Of a DNA stretch of 36,828 nucleotides, positions 1-8,956 are shown in pieces. Where the stretch lies: the NCBI GenBank assembly GCA_018711685.1, contig DVHZ01000059.1:1-36828 (forward strand). Direction: 5' to 3'. The translations under genes were made by a program, and so were the position numbers. The stretch's first letter is position 1; every line of letters begins with the position of its first letter. Under the pieces are notes generated by a model, which saw only the letters and a program-made list of their open reading frames with translations, was not told where the DNA came from and did not search any database. Origin of the DNA: Candidatus Excrementavichristensenella intestinipullorum (GTDB taxonomy: Bacteria > Bacillota > Clostridia > Christensenellales > Aristaeellaceae).

Positions 1-237
1 GGCAGGGCCGGCGGGCCGGGGCCGGGCGGGCCGGGGCGGAGCGTCGCCTTCGGCAACGCTCCGCCCAACCGGCGCCAAGCGGCTGCTCCATGGGTGGGCG
101 GTGGGCGCAGGGGGCTGGCCTTTTGACAGGAGGCGCCGCCAGGCGGGCTCCGGTTGGACCGCGAAAATTGGAGGAAAGCTAGGCGGATTAGGCCCTGAAG
201 GGGCGTTTCCCATCTTGCCCCGCCGGGCTGGGCGTGG
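1..237. other. Gene-free leading region with strong hairpin
   Basis: I see no supported gene before 268. Bases 1-36 are almost only G and C, in reiterated GGCCGGG-like words. A strong hairpin follows: the arm at 34-44 (GGGCGGAGCGT) pairs perfectly with 56-66, and a small inner stem GCC/GGC sits at 46-54. No T-run follows on the plus strand, so it is not a textbook intrinsic terminator, though it could end an upstream gene that lies outside the window. The rest to 210 shows nothing recognisable. Confidence 0.5.
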
Positions 238-243
238 TATAAT
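215..243 (+). promoter_or_regulatory. SigA-type promoter of HD-domain gene
   Basis: The -35 TTGCCC lies at 215-220 and the -10 TATAAT at 238-243, with a 17-bp spacer. A TG at 235-236 makes an extended -10. The Shine-Dalgarno AGGAGG at 250-255 follows at once, giving a very short untranslated leader of the gene starting at 268. Confidence 0.75.
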
Positions 244-267
244 GCGGCCAGGAGGACCGGAAAACAT

Positions 268-927
268 ATGCTGAGTTACGAGGATATTCGCAAAGATCCT
301 GCGATCCAAACCTACATTACGCGGGCCGACCAGTCCTTGGCCGCCTTGGGCTATACCGAGCACGCATTCGCCCACGTGGGCCGGGTGGCCGAGACGGCGG
401 GCTATATTCTGGAAACCATGGGTTATCCCCAGCAGGATGTGGAGCTGGTAAAAATTGCCGCCCATCTCCACGATATCGGCAACCTGGTCAACCGCACGGG
501 CCATTCCCTCACCGGCGCCGTGATGGCCTTTCGCATTCTCCACGAGATGGACATGGACCCGGAGAGCCTGGCCACCATCGTCGCAGCCATCGGAAACCAC
601 GACGAGGGTACCGGCGTGGCCGTCAATCCGGTAGCCGCCGCCCTCATTCTGGCGGACAAGAGCGACGTGCGACGCAGCCGGGTGCGAAACCAGGCCGGCG
701 ACACCTTCGACATCCACGACCGGGTCAACTACTCGGTGACCAAGTCCGCCTTGAAGATCAACGAAGACAAGACCCTCATCAAGCTCAAACTCACTGTGGA
801 TACCCGATATGGCTCGGTGATGGATTACTTCGAGATCTTTATGCAGCGCATGTCCATGTGCCGCAAGGCGGCTGAAAAATTGGGATTGCAGTTTAAACTC
901 ATCATTAACGAGCAACCCTTGATTTAA
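268..927 (+). CDS. HD-domain phosphohydrolase
   Basis: A 219-residue cytosolic protein of the HD/HDIG metal-dependent phosphohydrolase superfamily. The metal-binding pattern is clear: H36 (AHVGRV), H66-x-H68-D69 (HLHDIGN), H79 and H111-D112 (GNHDE), then D130 (ILADKSDV). This family removes phosphate from nucleotides or cyclic nucleotides; I cannot name the substrate. The C-terminal ~70 residues (INEDKTLIKLKLTV onward) are beta-rich and unlike a GAF, PAS or RelA domain. The ATG at 268 has AGGAGG 12 bases upstream and its own promoter. It stands alone, 94 bp ahead of the ECF transporter gene. The HD-domain call is secure; the biochemical role is open. Confidence 0.88.
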   Translation: MLSYEDIRKDPAIQTYITRADQSLAALGYTEHAFAHVGRVAETAGYILETMGYPQQDVELVKIAAHLHDIGNLVNRTGHSLTGAVMAFRILHEMDMDPESLATIVAAIGNHDEGTGVAVNPVAAALILADKSDVRRSRVRNQAGDTFDIHDRVNYSVTKSALKINEDKTLIKLKLTVDTRYGSVMDYFEIFMQRMSMCRKAAEKLGLQFKLIINEQPLI

Positions 928-959
928 GGCTCCGGCGCCGCAATTTAATACAATCTCCC

Positions 960-988
960 TTTATTCCCCGGACAATAGGCCCTACAAT
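960..988 (+). promoter_or_regulatory. Candidate promoter of ECF-pyrophosphatase operon
   Basis: A -10-like TACAAT at 983-988 has a weak -35 TTTATT at 960-965, spacer 17. The surrounding 945-1000 is a short AT-rich island with several ACAAT words in GC-rich DNA, as expected for a promoter. A second TACAAT at 994-999 is an alternative -10. Confidence 0.4.
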
Positions 989-1021
989 ATACATACAATT
1001 TTCGGAAATGGGGGATATTGT

Positions 1022-1585
1022 ATGACAGACAAAACGTTGTATCGTATGGTCTTTACGGCGCTGATGGCGGCGGTGGTGTATGTGACCACCATGTTCCTCA
1101 AGGTAACCATTCCCACGCCGGCGGGGCCTACCATGGTGAAGGTGGGCAACGTGTTCTGTCTGTTTTCCGGGATGCTGCTGGGACCGCTGTACGGCGGGCT
1201 GGCGGCGGGGATTGGGTCCATGCTGTTCGACCTGTCCGACCCCATGTTCGCGGCCAGCGCGCCTTACACCCTGGTGTTTTTCTTCGCCATGGGATGCGTG
1301 TGCGGGCTGATCAGCCATCTGGGCGGGGCCAAGGGGGACGCCCTGGGCAGGAACCTGGCGGGAGCCTTGGCGGGCTCGGCGGTGTACTACGTGCTCAACA
1401 TCGGCAAATCCATTGTGTTGTTGATCCTGGCGGGTTCTCAGCCCTGGGCGGCGGTGGTGGCCAACGGCACCAAGATGGCCACCTCCCTGGTAAACGCGGT
1501 GATCGCGGTGGCATTGTCGGTGCTGCTGGCCAAGCCGCTGATGGGGGCGCTGAAGCGGGGCGGCCTGTTGGACAAATTGGGATAA
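1022..1585 (+). CDS. ECF transporter S component (substrate unknown)
   Basis: A 187-residue integral membrane protein with about five to six hydrophobic segments. The pattern of a GxxF.LFSGMLLGPLYGGLAAGIGS helix-loop followed by an aromatic-rich helix is typical of the riboflavin-type/ECF_trnsprt S components, the substrate-binding subunits of energy-coupling factor vitamin importers. The shared EcfA, EcfA' and EcfT subunits are not in this window and would be encoded elsewhere. I cannot infer the vitamin: no riboswitch is seen in the short leader. The ATG at 1022 follows GGGGG at 1010-1014. The gene is 27 bp upstream of the pyrophosphatase gene and probably cotranscribed with it. Confidence 0.8.
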   Translation: MTDKTLYRMVFTALMAAVVYVTTMFLKVTIPTPAGPTMVKVGNVFCLFSGMLLGPLYGGLAAGIGSMLFDLSDPMFAASAPYTLVFFFAMGCVCGLISHLGGAKGDALGRNLAGALAGSAVYYVLNIGKSIVLLILAGSQPWAAVVANGTKMATSLVNAVIAVALSVLLAKPLMGALKRGGLLDKLG

Positions 1586-1612
1586 AGTTACGAAGAGGAC
1601 AGGAGGCGCATT

Positions 1613-3235
1613 ATGGAACCAATCTACGTCACCGGTCATCGCAACCCGGATACCGACTCCATCGTGTCGGCCATGGCCTACGCGGCCCTGCGCAATGCCC
1701 TGGGGGAGCGGGCCTACGTGGCCGCCCGGCTGGGGCCGGTGAGCGACGAAACCCAGATGGTGCTGGACCGGTTCGGCTTTGAGCCGCCCCAGCTGCTGCG
1801 GGACGTGCGTACCCAGGTACGGGATTTGGAGTATGATACGCCTCCGGCCATCCACCGGTCGGTGACGGTGAGCCGGGCCTGGTCTGTGCTCAAGAGCGAC
1901 CACGGCATTCTGGCCATGCCGGTGACGGACGACGAGGGAAAGCTGTTTGGCATGTTGACTCCCGGCGACATCGCGGCCTACGACATGCGCTCCATGGACG
2001 ATCCGAGGGCTGAAAAGCTGCCCATGTGCAACCTGCTCAGCGCCCTGGAAGGGCACATCATCCATCAGGACGGGGACGCGGTGTACGATACCGTGTCCGG
2101 GGATGTGGTGATCGCCCTGCCCCAGCGCCAGGACAGCCTGGTGGGATTGCGGCCCGGGGCCATTGTGCTGGTGGGAGACCAGCCGGACATGCTGAAGAAG
2201 GCGGCTCAGGCGGGAGCCTGCTGCCTGATCGTGTGCCAAGCGGAGGTGGAGGAAGCGGTATTGGAGGGGCTGGATAAGGAAGTGCCGGTGATCTCCACTC
2301 CCTGCGACGTATATCGGGCAGCCCGGATGATCTTCCAAGCCGCACCGGTGGACCGGGTTTGCAATACCCAGGACATGGTGGCCTTCCGCCTGGACGATTA
2401 TATCGACGACGTGCGGGAGAAAATGCTGGAGAGCCGCTTTCGCTGTTACCCGGTACTGGACGAAAAGGGCATGGTGGCCGGCACGGTGAGCCGGTTCCAC
2501 CTGATCCGGCCCCGCCGCAAGAAGGTGGTGCTGGTGGACCACAACGAGCGCAGCCAATCGGTGCCCGGCCTGGACCAGGCCGATATTTTGGAGATCATCG
2601 ACCATCACCGGCTGGCCGACGTGCAGACGGGAGGGCCGGTATTCTTCCGCAACGAGCCGGTGGGCTCCACCGCCACCATCGTGGCCACCATGTACCAGGA
2701 GCGGGGGCTGATGCCGCCGCCCAAGCTGGCGGGGCTGATCTGCGCCGCCATCGTATCGGATACGGTGCTGTTCAAATCCCCCACCTGTACCCAGCGGGAC
2801 CACGTGATGGCTCAGCGCATGGCCCGGGTGGCGGGCATATCCATCGAGGAACTGGGCCACGATATCTTTGCCGCCTCCTCGGTAGAGGAAAAACCGGCCC
2901 AGTCCCTGTACCTGTCCGACTTCAAGGAGTTCCGCATCGCGGGCCATGCCATCGGTATCGGCCAGGTCACCTGCTTGGACGCCCAGCGGGTGCTGCGGCG
3001 CCTACCCGAACTGCTCCAGGTGATGGAGGCGCACCGGGCCGCCTCCAATTCGGACATGGAGCTGTTCATGATTACCGACGTGCTCAAGGAGGGCACCGAG
3101 CTCATCGTGCTGGGCGACGAGGACATCATCAGCCAAGCCTTTGGCGTGGAAATCAAGGACCACCACGTATTTTTGCCCAAGGTGGTCAGCCGCAAAAAGC
3201 AAGTGGTGCCCATGCTGTCCCTGCTGTGGGGCTAA
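1613..3235 (+). CDS. Mn-dependent inorganic pyrophosphatase with CBS-DRTGG-CBS insert
   Basis: A 540-residue family II (DHH) inorganic pyrophosphatase that hydrolyses PPi to phosphate in the cytosol. DHH metal motifs are visible: H9, D13 and D15 in GHRNPDTDS, D309-H310 (VDHNE) and D330-H331-H332 (IIDHHR). The DHHA2 domain fills about residues 400-535. Between the two parts of the DHH domain (about 74-300) lie a CBS motif, a DRTGG-like domain and a second CBS motif. This is the regulated form (~540 residues against ~310 for the plain enzyme); in characterised relatives the insert binds adenine nucleotides (AMP/ADP inhibit, diadenosine polyphosphates activate). The Shine-Dalgarno AGGAGG at 1601-1606 fixes the start. 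It lies between the ECF gene and a DUF2007 gene. Confidence 0.93.
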   Translation: MEPIYVTGHRNPDTDSIVSAMAYAALRNALGERAYVAARLGPVSDETQMVLDRFGFEPPQLLRDVRTQVRDLEYDTPPAIHRSVTVSRAWSVLKSDHGILAMPVTDDEGKLFGMLTPGDIAAYDMRSMDDPRAEKLPMCNLLSALEGHIIHQDGDAVYDTVSGDVVIALPQRQDSLVGLRPGAIVLVGDQPDMLKKAAQAGACCLIVCQAEVEEAVLEGLDKEVPVISTPCDVYRAARMIFQAAPVDRVCNTQDMVAFRLDDYIDDVREKMLESRFRCYPVLDEKGMVAGTVSRFHLIRPRRKKVVLVDHNERSQSVPGLDQADILEIIDHHRLADVQTGGPVFFRNEPVGSTATIVATMYQERGLMPPPKLAGLICAAIVSDTVLFKSPTCTQRDHVMAQRMARVAGISIEELGHDIFAASSVEEKPAQSLYLSDFKEFRIAGHAIGIGQVTCLDAQRVLRRLPELLQVMEAHRAASNSDMELFMITDVLKEGTELIVLGDEDIISQAFGVEIKDHHVFLPKVVSRKKQVVPMLSLLWG

Positions 3236-3289
3236 GGCGGCGGACGCGCCTGGAAAACGGCAAGGGTTACCCGGAAAGGAGCGAAGGCC

Positions 3290-3634
3290 ATGTTTACCCC
3301 GAAAAAGCCCCCCTTTGAGGACGCCACCCTGGTGGCCACCGTATACAACGCCATCGACGGCCCCATGATCCAGGATATTTTGGAGGGCGCGGGCATTCCC
3401 AGCCTGATGCGGCCCCGGTATGGCCTGGACGCCCTGCCCATATTGGCGGGCTCCAGCGTGCTGGGCCAGGAGATCTACGTGGACGCCAGCCAGGCCCAGG
3501 AGGCCAGGCAGGTCATCGATGCCTTTACCGGCGGCCATTACCAAGAGGACTGCGCCGGTTCAGAGGCGGACGGCCTTCCTGCGGAGGACCTTTCCGGCTC
3601 GGAGGCGGAGGGCCCGGAGGAGGCCGCTCCATGA
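3290..3634 (+). CDS. DUF2007-type putative signal-transducing protein
   Basis: A 114-residue cytosolic protein. Residues ~8-72 (LVATVYNAIDGPMIQDILEG through EIYVDASQAQEARQVIDAF) match the DUF2007 pattern, a small PII-like alpha/beta fold of unknown function. The last ~35 residues are a low-complexity acidic tail rich in Glu, Gly and Ala, probably disordered. The Shine-Dalgarno AAAGGAG at 3275-3281 supports the ATG. The stop overlaps the start of the next gene by 4 bp (ATGA), so translation of the two is coupled. Function is unknown; recognition rests on the short domain only. Confidence 0.75.
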   Translation: MFTPKKPPFEDATLVATVYNAIDGPMIQDILEGAGIPSLMRPRYGLDALPILAGSSVLGQEIYVDASQAQEARQVIDAFTGGHYQEDCAGSEADGLPAEDLSGSEAEGPEEAAP

Positions 3635-4173
3635 AATGGATGATCGCCTCGGATATTCACGGCTCCGCCCACTACTGCGAACTGATGCTGGAAGCCTGGG
3701 CCCGGGAAAAGGCCCACCGGCTCATCCTGCTGGGCGACCTGCTCTACCACGGCCCCCGCAACGACCTGCCCAGGGAGTACGCCCCCAAGAAGGTCATTCA
3801 GATGCTCCAGAGCATCGCCCCAGCGCCCCTGTGCGTGGGGGGCAACTGTGAAGCTCCGGTGGATCAGATGGTGCTGCCCTTTCCCGTGCTGGCCGAGTAC
3901 GCCTTGCTGCCCCTGGACGGCAGGCTGGTGTTCCTCACCCACGGCCATATCTATTCGCCCCAGTCTCCGCCACCTCTGGCCCAAGGCGATGTGTTGCTTA
4001 CCGGCCATACCCATGTGCCCGCCTGGCAGGATACGGGGGAATTCTGGTACCTGAACCCGGGTTCGGTGTCCATCCCCAAGGAAGGCTCCGCCCACAGCTA
4101 CATGGTGCTGGAGGAGCGAACCTTTACATGGAAAAACCTGGAAGGAGGGCCTTATCACCAGCTGTCCCTCTGA
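3631..4173 (+). CDS. yfcE: YfcE/MJ0936-family phosphodiesterase
   Basis: A 180-residue calcineurin-like metallophosphoesterase, close to the usual ~184 residues of YfcE. The dinuclear-metal motifs occur in order: D8-x-H10 (SDIHG), GDLLYHGPRN, GNCE, HGH and GHTHVP, then LNPGS. Family members hydrolyse phosphodiesters with Mn2+; the physiological substrate is not settled. It begins inside the DUF2007 stop codon (4-bp overlap) and closes the putative ECF-pyrophosphatase-DUF2007-yfcE operon. No signal peptide is present. Confidence 0.9.
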   Translation: MKWMIASDIHGSAHYCELMLEAWAREKAHRLILLGDLLYHGPRNDLPREYAPKKVIQMLQSIAPAPLCVGGNCEAPVDQMVLPFPVLAEYALLPLDGRLVFLTHGHIYSPQSPPPLAQGDVLLTGHTHVPAWQDTGEFWYLNPGSVSIPKEGSAHSYMVLEERTFTWKNLEGGPYHQLSL

Positions 4174-4261
4174 GCGGCGAAAAGAGCGCCCCCTTGACGA
4201 GGCCGTATGCGGCGAGTTTCTGGAAAATCTAAGGCGAACATGTAAAACCTTTTCCAGGGGA

Positions 4262-4291
4262 TTGCGGCCCAGAGCGGATTTGGGCTATAAT
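4262..4291 (+). promoter_or_regulatory. Promoter of capA-like gene
   Basis: The -35 TTGCGG lies at 4262-4267 and the -10 TATAAT at 4286-4291, spacer 18. Transcription should start near 4298. That leaves the ATG at 4296 at or upstream of the transcript end and argues for the downstream GTG at 4344. Just upstream, CTGGAAAA (4220-4227) and TTTTCCAG (4250-4257) form an 8-bp inverted repeat that could be a regulator site. Confidence 0.6.
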
Positions 4292-4343
4292 AAAAATGCG
4301 ATACGCAGGCGGCGTCCGAGGGGCGCGAAGGGGATGGAACGGC

Positions 4344-5429
4344 GTGTTATGGGCTGGGGAAAAGAAGACCGGGCGCAGGGCTCAGTACCTGTGCCTGGTT
4401 TGGTGTTTTATCCTGGCCCTGTGCCTAGGTCCAGCCATACCCGCTCTGGGCCGGCAGGAGACGGCGGTCCAGGAGGAGACGGTCCAGGAAAAAGCGGCGG
4501 TCCAGGAAAAGGGCAACGTGAAGACCATCACCATCACGGCAGTAGGCGACGTGACCATCGGCGGGGATCCCCGCAGGAACGCAAGCCAAACCTCCTCCCA
4601 AAAGTTTTATGAAAAGCTCAGCGCCCAGTATAGCGGCAATTTCTTCAAAAACGTGCGGCAATACTTTACCGGCTCCGCAGAGCTCACATTGGCCAACCTG
4701 GAGAGCAGCTTCACCACGGCCACCCGCTACAAGAACAAATCCTATATTTTCCGGGCCAAGCCCTCTTACGCCCGCATCCTGTCCAGCGCCGGGATCGACG
4801 TGGTAAGCCACGCCAACAACCACGCCCAGGATTTTAACGGGGGCATACGAAGCACCCGGGCGGCGGTGCGGGCCCGGGGCATGGCCTATGTGGGCAATGG
4901 GGTTACCGCCATCGTGAAGAAAAACGGGATTAAGGTGGGCTTTTGCGCCTTCTACGATACCGGAAACATCACGGCCCAGGCCCAGAACGTGGTGAAGCGC
5001 CTGAAGGAAAAGTGCCATTTGGTGGTGGTATCCATGCATTGGGGCCAGGAGTACCGTTACGCCGCCAGCAGCAGCCAGCGCAGCCTGGGCCGGGCGCTGA
5101 TACGCGCCGGAGCCGACCTGGTAGTAGGACACCACAGCCACGTGGTGGGCGGCATCGAGAAATACCAGGGCAAGTACATCGTGTACAGCCTGGGCACCTT
5201 TTCCTCGATGATTCTCACCCCCAAGGATATGGACACCATGATTTTCCGGCAGACCTTTTCGGTGAATACCAAGACCAAGGAGGTGCGGGGCTCTGAGCCC
5301 GGGGTGCTGCCCTGCAGCATGAGCAGCCGGGCATCGGTCAACGACGGCCGCCCCACCCCCCTCACCGGTCAGGACAAAGAGCGGGTCATCAAGAAGATCA
5401 ACCGCCTGTCCCTCAATTTTTCCCTGTAA
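4344..5429 (+). CDS. Secreted CapA-family (PGA_cap) metallophosphatase-like protein
   Basis: A 361-residue exported protein of the CapA/PGA_cap family, related to the poly-gamma-glutamate capsule protein CapA. After a basic n-region and hydrophobic stretch (YLCLVWCFILALCLG), the catalytic-type motifs appear in order: VGDVTIGGD, ANLESSF, SHANNHAQDF, MHWGQEY, GHHSHVV and YSLGTF. No capB/capC neighbours are present, so a capsule role is not supported; stand-alone homologues are common in Clostridia and of unknown function. The start is uncertain. GTG 4344 has AAGGGG at 4328-4333 and lies inside the transcript. An in-frame ATG at 4296 has no Shine-Dalgarno and lies at the predicted transcription start. 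A terminator follows at 5454-5485. Confidence 0.85.
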   Translation: MLWAGEKKTGRRAQYLCLVWCFILALCLGPAIPALGRQETAVQEETVQEKAAVQEKGNVKTITITAVGDVTIGGDPRRNASQTSSQKFYEKLSAQYSGNFFKNVRQYFTGSAELTLANLESSFTTATRYKNKSYIFRAKPSYARILSSAGIDVVSHANNHAQDFNGGIRSTRAAVRARGMAYVGNGVTAIVKKNGIKVGFCAFYDTGNITAQAQNVVKRLKEKCHLVVVSMHWGQEYRYAASSSQRSLGRALIRAGADLVVGHHSHVVGGIEKYQGKYIVYSLGTFSSMILTPKDMDTMIFRQTFSVNTKTKEVRGSEPGVLPCSMSSRASVNDGRPTPLTGQDKERVIKKINRLSLNFSL

Positions 5430-5453
5430 TACTTGGCCATGGACGGCTTTTTC

Positions 5454-5485
5454 CGCCTCTGAACCCGGTTCAGGGGCGTTTTCTT
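5454..5485 (+). terminator. Intrinsic terminator of capA-like gene
   Basis: The arm 5454-5464 pairs with 5468-5478 (11 bp with one G-T pair, loop CCG). TTTTCTTT follows on the plus strand. Confidence 0.8.
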
Positions 5486-5564
5486 TGGCGTGCGCTCTTG
5501 CCTGCCGGGTTGCCGGAGCGGCACGGGAGGCGGGTAAGGACCGCAGCCCGCTTCCCCCCAAGCG

Positions 5565-8500
5565 TTAGAAGGAGAAGCGCAGCTGCTGGACCTGGGGCGT
5601 CCTGCGGCAGATGGGCAGGGCGGCGCGGCCTATGTCCGAGCCCAGTTCCTCCAGGAAAGGAGAGGGCGGGCCGCCGCAGGTGAGGATCAGCTCCTCTTTG
5701 GCCCGGGTAACGCCCACGAACAGCAGCCGCCTTTCCTCTTGCGGGTCCCCAGCCTTCAGGGGCATAATCCCCTCGTTGAGCCCGGCCAGGAACACCACCG
5801 GGAATTCCAGGCCCTTGGCGGCGTGCAGGGTCATCAGCCGCACCGCGCCTCCCGCCGCCGCGCCTTTGGACAGGCGGCGCACGTCGGCTTCGCCTCCCAG
5901 GAGCAGTTCCTGCAGCATGGCCGCCATTCGGGGATAGAAGCCCGCCGCGCCCAGCAGCTTGTCCACACCGGGCCCCGCCGCGCCGCTGGCCTTGACCAGA
6001 AGGGACAGCAGCTTCTCCGGCTTATCCCGGTTCAGCCGGGGCCAAAGGGCCTGGGCTGCGGCCAGCCAGGGGGTCAGGACGGGCGTCACCGCCGCCGCCT
6101 GGCCTTTGGACAACGTGAACAGCGCCTCGCCCGCCTCTTGAACCAACTCCGGGCAGCGCCATAGCCCGGCCAGCGCGTCGCCCAGGGATACCCGGTCCCG
6201 GGGGTCCAGCAGGGCGCGGAAAAAGCCCAGCAGCCCCCGCACCGCCGGGTCGGCCAGAAAATCCTCTCCCCCCATGACCATGCAGGGAATGCCCTCCCGG
6301 GCCAGGCAGCTTTCGATCCCCTCCAACTGCCGGTGGGTGCGGCATAGTACGCCGATGTCGGAAAAGGCGTACAGCTGGCCCTGCTCTTCCCGTTCGCCCC
6401 GGGCCTCTAGCATACCCACGCCGCCCACCATGCGGCCGATCTCCCCGGCGATCCACACCGCCTCGGAAAAGCCGTCCTCCCCCTGGAGCAAGCGCACCCG
6501 GGGCCCCTCCGGACGGTTGGGGCGCAGCAGACGGGCCGGGCCGGGATTGTGGTTGATTAAGGATAGGGCGCAGGCCAGCACCTGGGGGGAGGAGCGGTAG
6601 TTCTCCTCCAGAACCAAGGTGCGGGCCTGAGGATGCCGGGCGGTCAGTTGGCGGAAACAGTCCGCATCTGCGCCCCGGAAGCCGTAGATGGACTGGTCCG
6701 GGTCCCCGATGACGAACAGGTTGCGCCCTGCCTGGGCGAAGTGCTCCACCAGGCGGTGCTGCACCGGATTGATGTCCTGAAATTCATCCACCAGCAGGTA
6801 GGTAAACCCGGTTCGGTCGGACAGGCCGGCCTCCAGCCCCTCCAGCAGCACGTCGTCCAGGTCCCGGGCCCCCAGGGCGGCCAGCTCCCGGTCGTAAGCC
6901 CGGCGCAGGGCCTCCGCTTCCTGGTCCTGGGGCAGCGCCCCGTTCTTCAAGGCGGATACCAGCCGTTGGGCCTTAGCCGGGTCCTCCCCGCCCCGGCCCA
7001 GGGCGTCCAGGGCCCGGGCCATCACCGCCGTGGCCTGGGGTCCGCCCACCAGGGGCTTTTCCGGGATCAGGCTCAGGCACACCCCGTGAAAGGTGCCCAC
7101 GGTGAGGCCCTTGGTCCCCGCCCGGCCCAGCCGGGCGGTCAGGCGCTGGGCCATTTCGGCGGCGGCCTGCCGGGTAAAGGTAATGGCGGTGATTTGGGCG
7201 GGAAGCGCTCCTTCTTCCTGGATGAGGCGCACGATCCGTTCCACCAGGGCGCCGGTCTTGCCCGTGCCCGGCCCGGCGATGACCGCCACCACGCTATCCA
7301 TGGCGCGTACCGCTTCCGCTTGAACGGCGTTGAGGACGGGAGCGACCTTGGACTGAACCGCTTCCCCTGCCGCCGGGTGCCGCCGCGCTGCTGTCTTTCC
7401 CGCCGCCCCCCTATCCTCCGGGGCCTCGTTCCGGGCCCCGCCTTGAGGGGGCTCCAGCGCCTCGGCCAGGGCGGACAATCTCCGGGGAGCGGGGGCGGAC
7501 AGGGCGAACAGGGCGGTTTGGCCGCTCAAGCGCTGGGCCTCGCCCTTTTCCAGCAGGGACAGCACGCCGTACTGCCCGTCGAAGCCGGGCTGCGCCCGCA
7601 CCTGGCCCGCCCGCAGCCGGCGCAGCGCCTCGGCCACCACGGGCCCGGCGGTGCGCTCCACCTGGTCCAGGGGCGCTTGGCGCAGGATAAACAGCTCGCT
7701 GCCCAGCCGGTCCAGCAGGGACAGGTAGGCGGCCTGGACCTTCTTGCTCTGGGGGGATACCCCCAGGCAGTCGGCCAGCACTTCCTCCAAGGGCATCAAG
7801 CTTTCAAAGGGCTTGCCGGGGATGGGATTTACCCGGTCCGCCAGGGCCATGACCCGGCTGAGCACTCCCACCGTCAGCCTGCGGCCGCACACCGGGCACT
7901 TGCCCTCCAGCCGCCGGGTCTCCCAGGGCTGCAGGCACAGGCCGCAAGCCCGATGCCCGTCCAGGTGGTATTTGCCCTCCTGGGGGAAAAACTCCAGGGT
8001 GCCCGCCAGGCCCTGACCGGTACGAATGGCCCGCCGCAGGGCGCAATAGCTGGGCGGCCCTTCCAGCAGGGTGGCCTCCCGGGCCAGCTTGGCGGGGGAA
8101 TGGGCGTCGGAGTTGGACACCAGCTGCCGCCCGTCCAGGGCGGAGAGCAACCGGTTCATGGGGGGATCGGAGGACAGGCCGGTTTCCAGGGCCAATACTT
8201 CCCCGGCCAGGCCGCCGTAGCATTCCTCCAGGGTATCGAAGCCGGAGAATGCGCCGAACACGGAGAAATGGGGCGTCCAGATATGAGCGGGGATATAGAC
8301 CGCCTGGGGACAGGTTTCCAGCAGAATCTCCAGCAGGTCCCGGCTGTCCAGGCCCAGGATGGGCCGGCCGTCGCTGTGCAGGTTGCCGGTTTGCTCCAGG
8401 CGCTGGGACAGCCGTTTGGCGTCAGCCAGGCTGGGCAGCAGGATCAGATGGTGTACCTTGCGGGTGCGCCCGTCCCGCTTATAGATGGTGCTGATCTCCC

Positions 8501-8753
8501 CGGACACCAGGAAAAAGGGGGCCTCTCCCGGCCCGCCGGGCAGGCGGTACCGGTCCTTCAGCCGGTACAGTCCTTCCCCCGCCTCCTCCAGCATTTCCTC
8601 CAGCTCCTCCCGCCAGGCGGGGTGGGTGAAATCCCCGGTGCCCACCAGGCCCAGGCCCTTGCGCCGGGCCCACAGGTCCAGGTGAGGGGCGTCGCAATCC
8701 CGGCTGGTGGCCCGGGAGTATTTGGAATGGATATGCAGGTCCGCCGCGTACAT
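5565..8753 (-). CDS. EndoQ-type PHP nuclease fused to UvrD/Rep helicase
   Basis: A 1,062-residue fusion protein. Residues 1-~400 look like the PHP-domain endonuclease Q family: [13 protein letters not shown] (H7, H9), a PHP pattern through SNSDAHSP (~213-220), and a zinc finger with C270-x2-C273 and C286-x2-C289. EndoQ cleaves DNA 5' of deaminated bases. Residues ~470-1,062 are a superfamily 1A helicase: Walker A GPGTGKT (494-500), [42 protein letters not shown] and [12 protein letters not shown] Pro/Ala/Glu-rich linker (~430-470) joins them. The predicted role is DNA repair: nick at damage, then unwind. The ATG at 8753 directly precedes the PHP motif; a longer frame upstream has no homology-like sequence. 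It is divergent from the FGGY kinase gene. Confidence 0.9.
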   Translation of the reverse strand: MYAADLHIHSKYSRATSRDCDAPHLDLWARRKGLGLVGTGDFTHPAWREELEEMLEEAGEGLYRLKDRYRLPGGPGEAPFFLVSGEISTIYKRDGRTRKVHHLILLPSLADAKRLSQRLEQTGNLHSDGRPILGLDSRDLLEILLETCPQAVYIPAHIWTPHFSVFGAFSGFDTLEECYGGLAGEVLALETGLSSDPPMNRLLSALDGRQLVSNSDAHSPAKLAREATLLEGPPSYCALRRAIRTGQGLAGTLEFFPQEGKYHLDGHRACGLCLQPWETRRLEGKCPVCGRRLTVGVLSRVMALADRVNPIPGKPFESLMPLEEVLADCLGVSPQSKKVQAAYLSLLDRLGSELFILRQAPLDQVERTAGPVVAEALRRLRAGQVRAQPGFDGQYGVLSLLEKGEAQRLSGQTALFALSAPAPRRLSALAEALEPPQGGARNEAPEDRGAAGKTAARRHPAAGEAVQSKVAPVLNAVQAEAVRAMDSVVAVIAGPGTGKTGALVERIVRLIQEEGALPAQITAITFTRQAAAEMAQRLTARLGRAGTKGLTVGTFHGVCLSLIPEKPLVGGPQATAVMARALDALGRGGEDPAKAQRLVSALKNGALPQDQEAEALRRAYDRELAALGARDLDDVLLEGLEAGLSDRTGFTYLLVDEFQDINPVQHRLVEHFAQAGRNLFVIGDPDQSIYGFRGADADCFRQLTARHPQARTLVLEENYRSSPQVLACALSLINHNPGPARLLRPNRPEGPRVRLLQGEDGFSEAVWIAGEIGRMVGGVGMLEARGEREEQGQLYAFSDIGVLCRTHRQLEGIESCLAREGIPCMVMGGEDFLADPAVRGLLGFFRALLDPRDRVSLGDALAGLWRCPELVQEAGEALFTLSKGQAAAVTPVLTPWLAAAQALWPRLNRDKPEKLLSLLVKASGAAGPGVDKLLGAAGFYPRMAAMLQELLLGGEADVRRLSKGAAAGGAVRLMTLHAAKGLEFPVVFLAGLNEGIMPLKAGDPQEERRLLFVGVTRAKEELILTCGGPPSPFLEELGSDIGRAALPICRRTPQVQQLRFSF

Positions 8754-8793
8754 CCTCCTGCCCCCTTCCTCTTGGGTATGGCCCTCCAGGGCT

Positions 8794-8822
8794 ATTATAC
8801 CAGCCGGGGAAGCGCTTGGCAA
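8794..8822 (-). promoter_or_regulatory. Promoter of EndoQ-UvrD gene
   Basis: On the minus strand the -35 TTGCCA lies at 8822-8817 and the -10 TATAAT at 8799-8794, spacer 17. It lies about 40 bp ahead of the ATG at 8753. Confidence 0.75.
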
Positions 8823-8868
8823 ATGTCCCGGTCCCGCGCAAAAACCCGGCAAAAAGGCGGGGAGATTC

Positions 8869-8897
8869 TTGTCCCCAGGGAAATTTTATGGTATACT
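8869..8897 (+). promoter_or_regulatory. Promoter of FGGY kinase gene
   Basis: The -35 TTGTCC lies at 8869-8874 and the -10 TATACT at 8892-8897, spacer 17. It is divergent from the EndoQ-UvrD promoter, with 46 bp between the two -35 boxes, so the two genes could be coregulated. Confidence 0.75.
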
Positions 8898-8956
8898 GTG
8901 GTAAAGAAAAGGGGCGGCGGCCGGCCGCCTTGACCAGAAAGGGAGCGGGTAAGGTT

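Noticed and set aside
960-1021. Riboswitch for the ECF vitamin transporter
   Set aside because: The possible leader is under 60 nt with no conserved aptamer core that I can recognise.
905-2947. 680-codon open frame on the minus strand
   Set aside because: It lies antisense to the ECF and pyrophosphatase genes, which have clear motifs and Shine-Dalgarno sites. The translation is His/Gln/Gly-rich, as expected of the reverse of GC-rich coding DNA.
6633-8933. 766-codon open frame on the plus strand
   Set aside because: It is antisense to the EndoQ-UvrD gene, has Gln/Gly/Pro-rich translation with no domain, and no Shine-Dalgarno.
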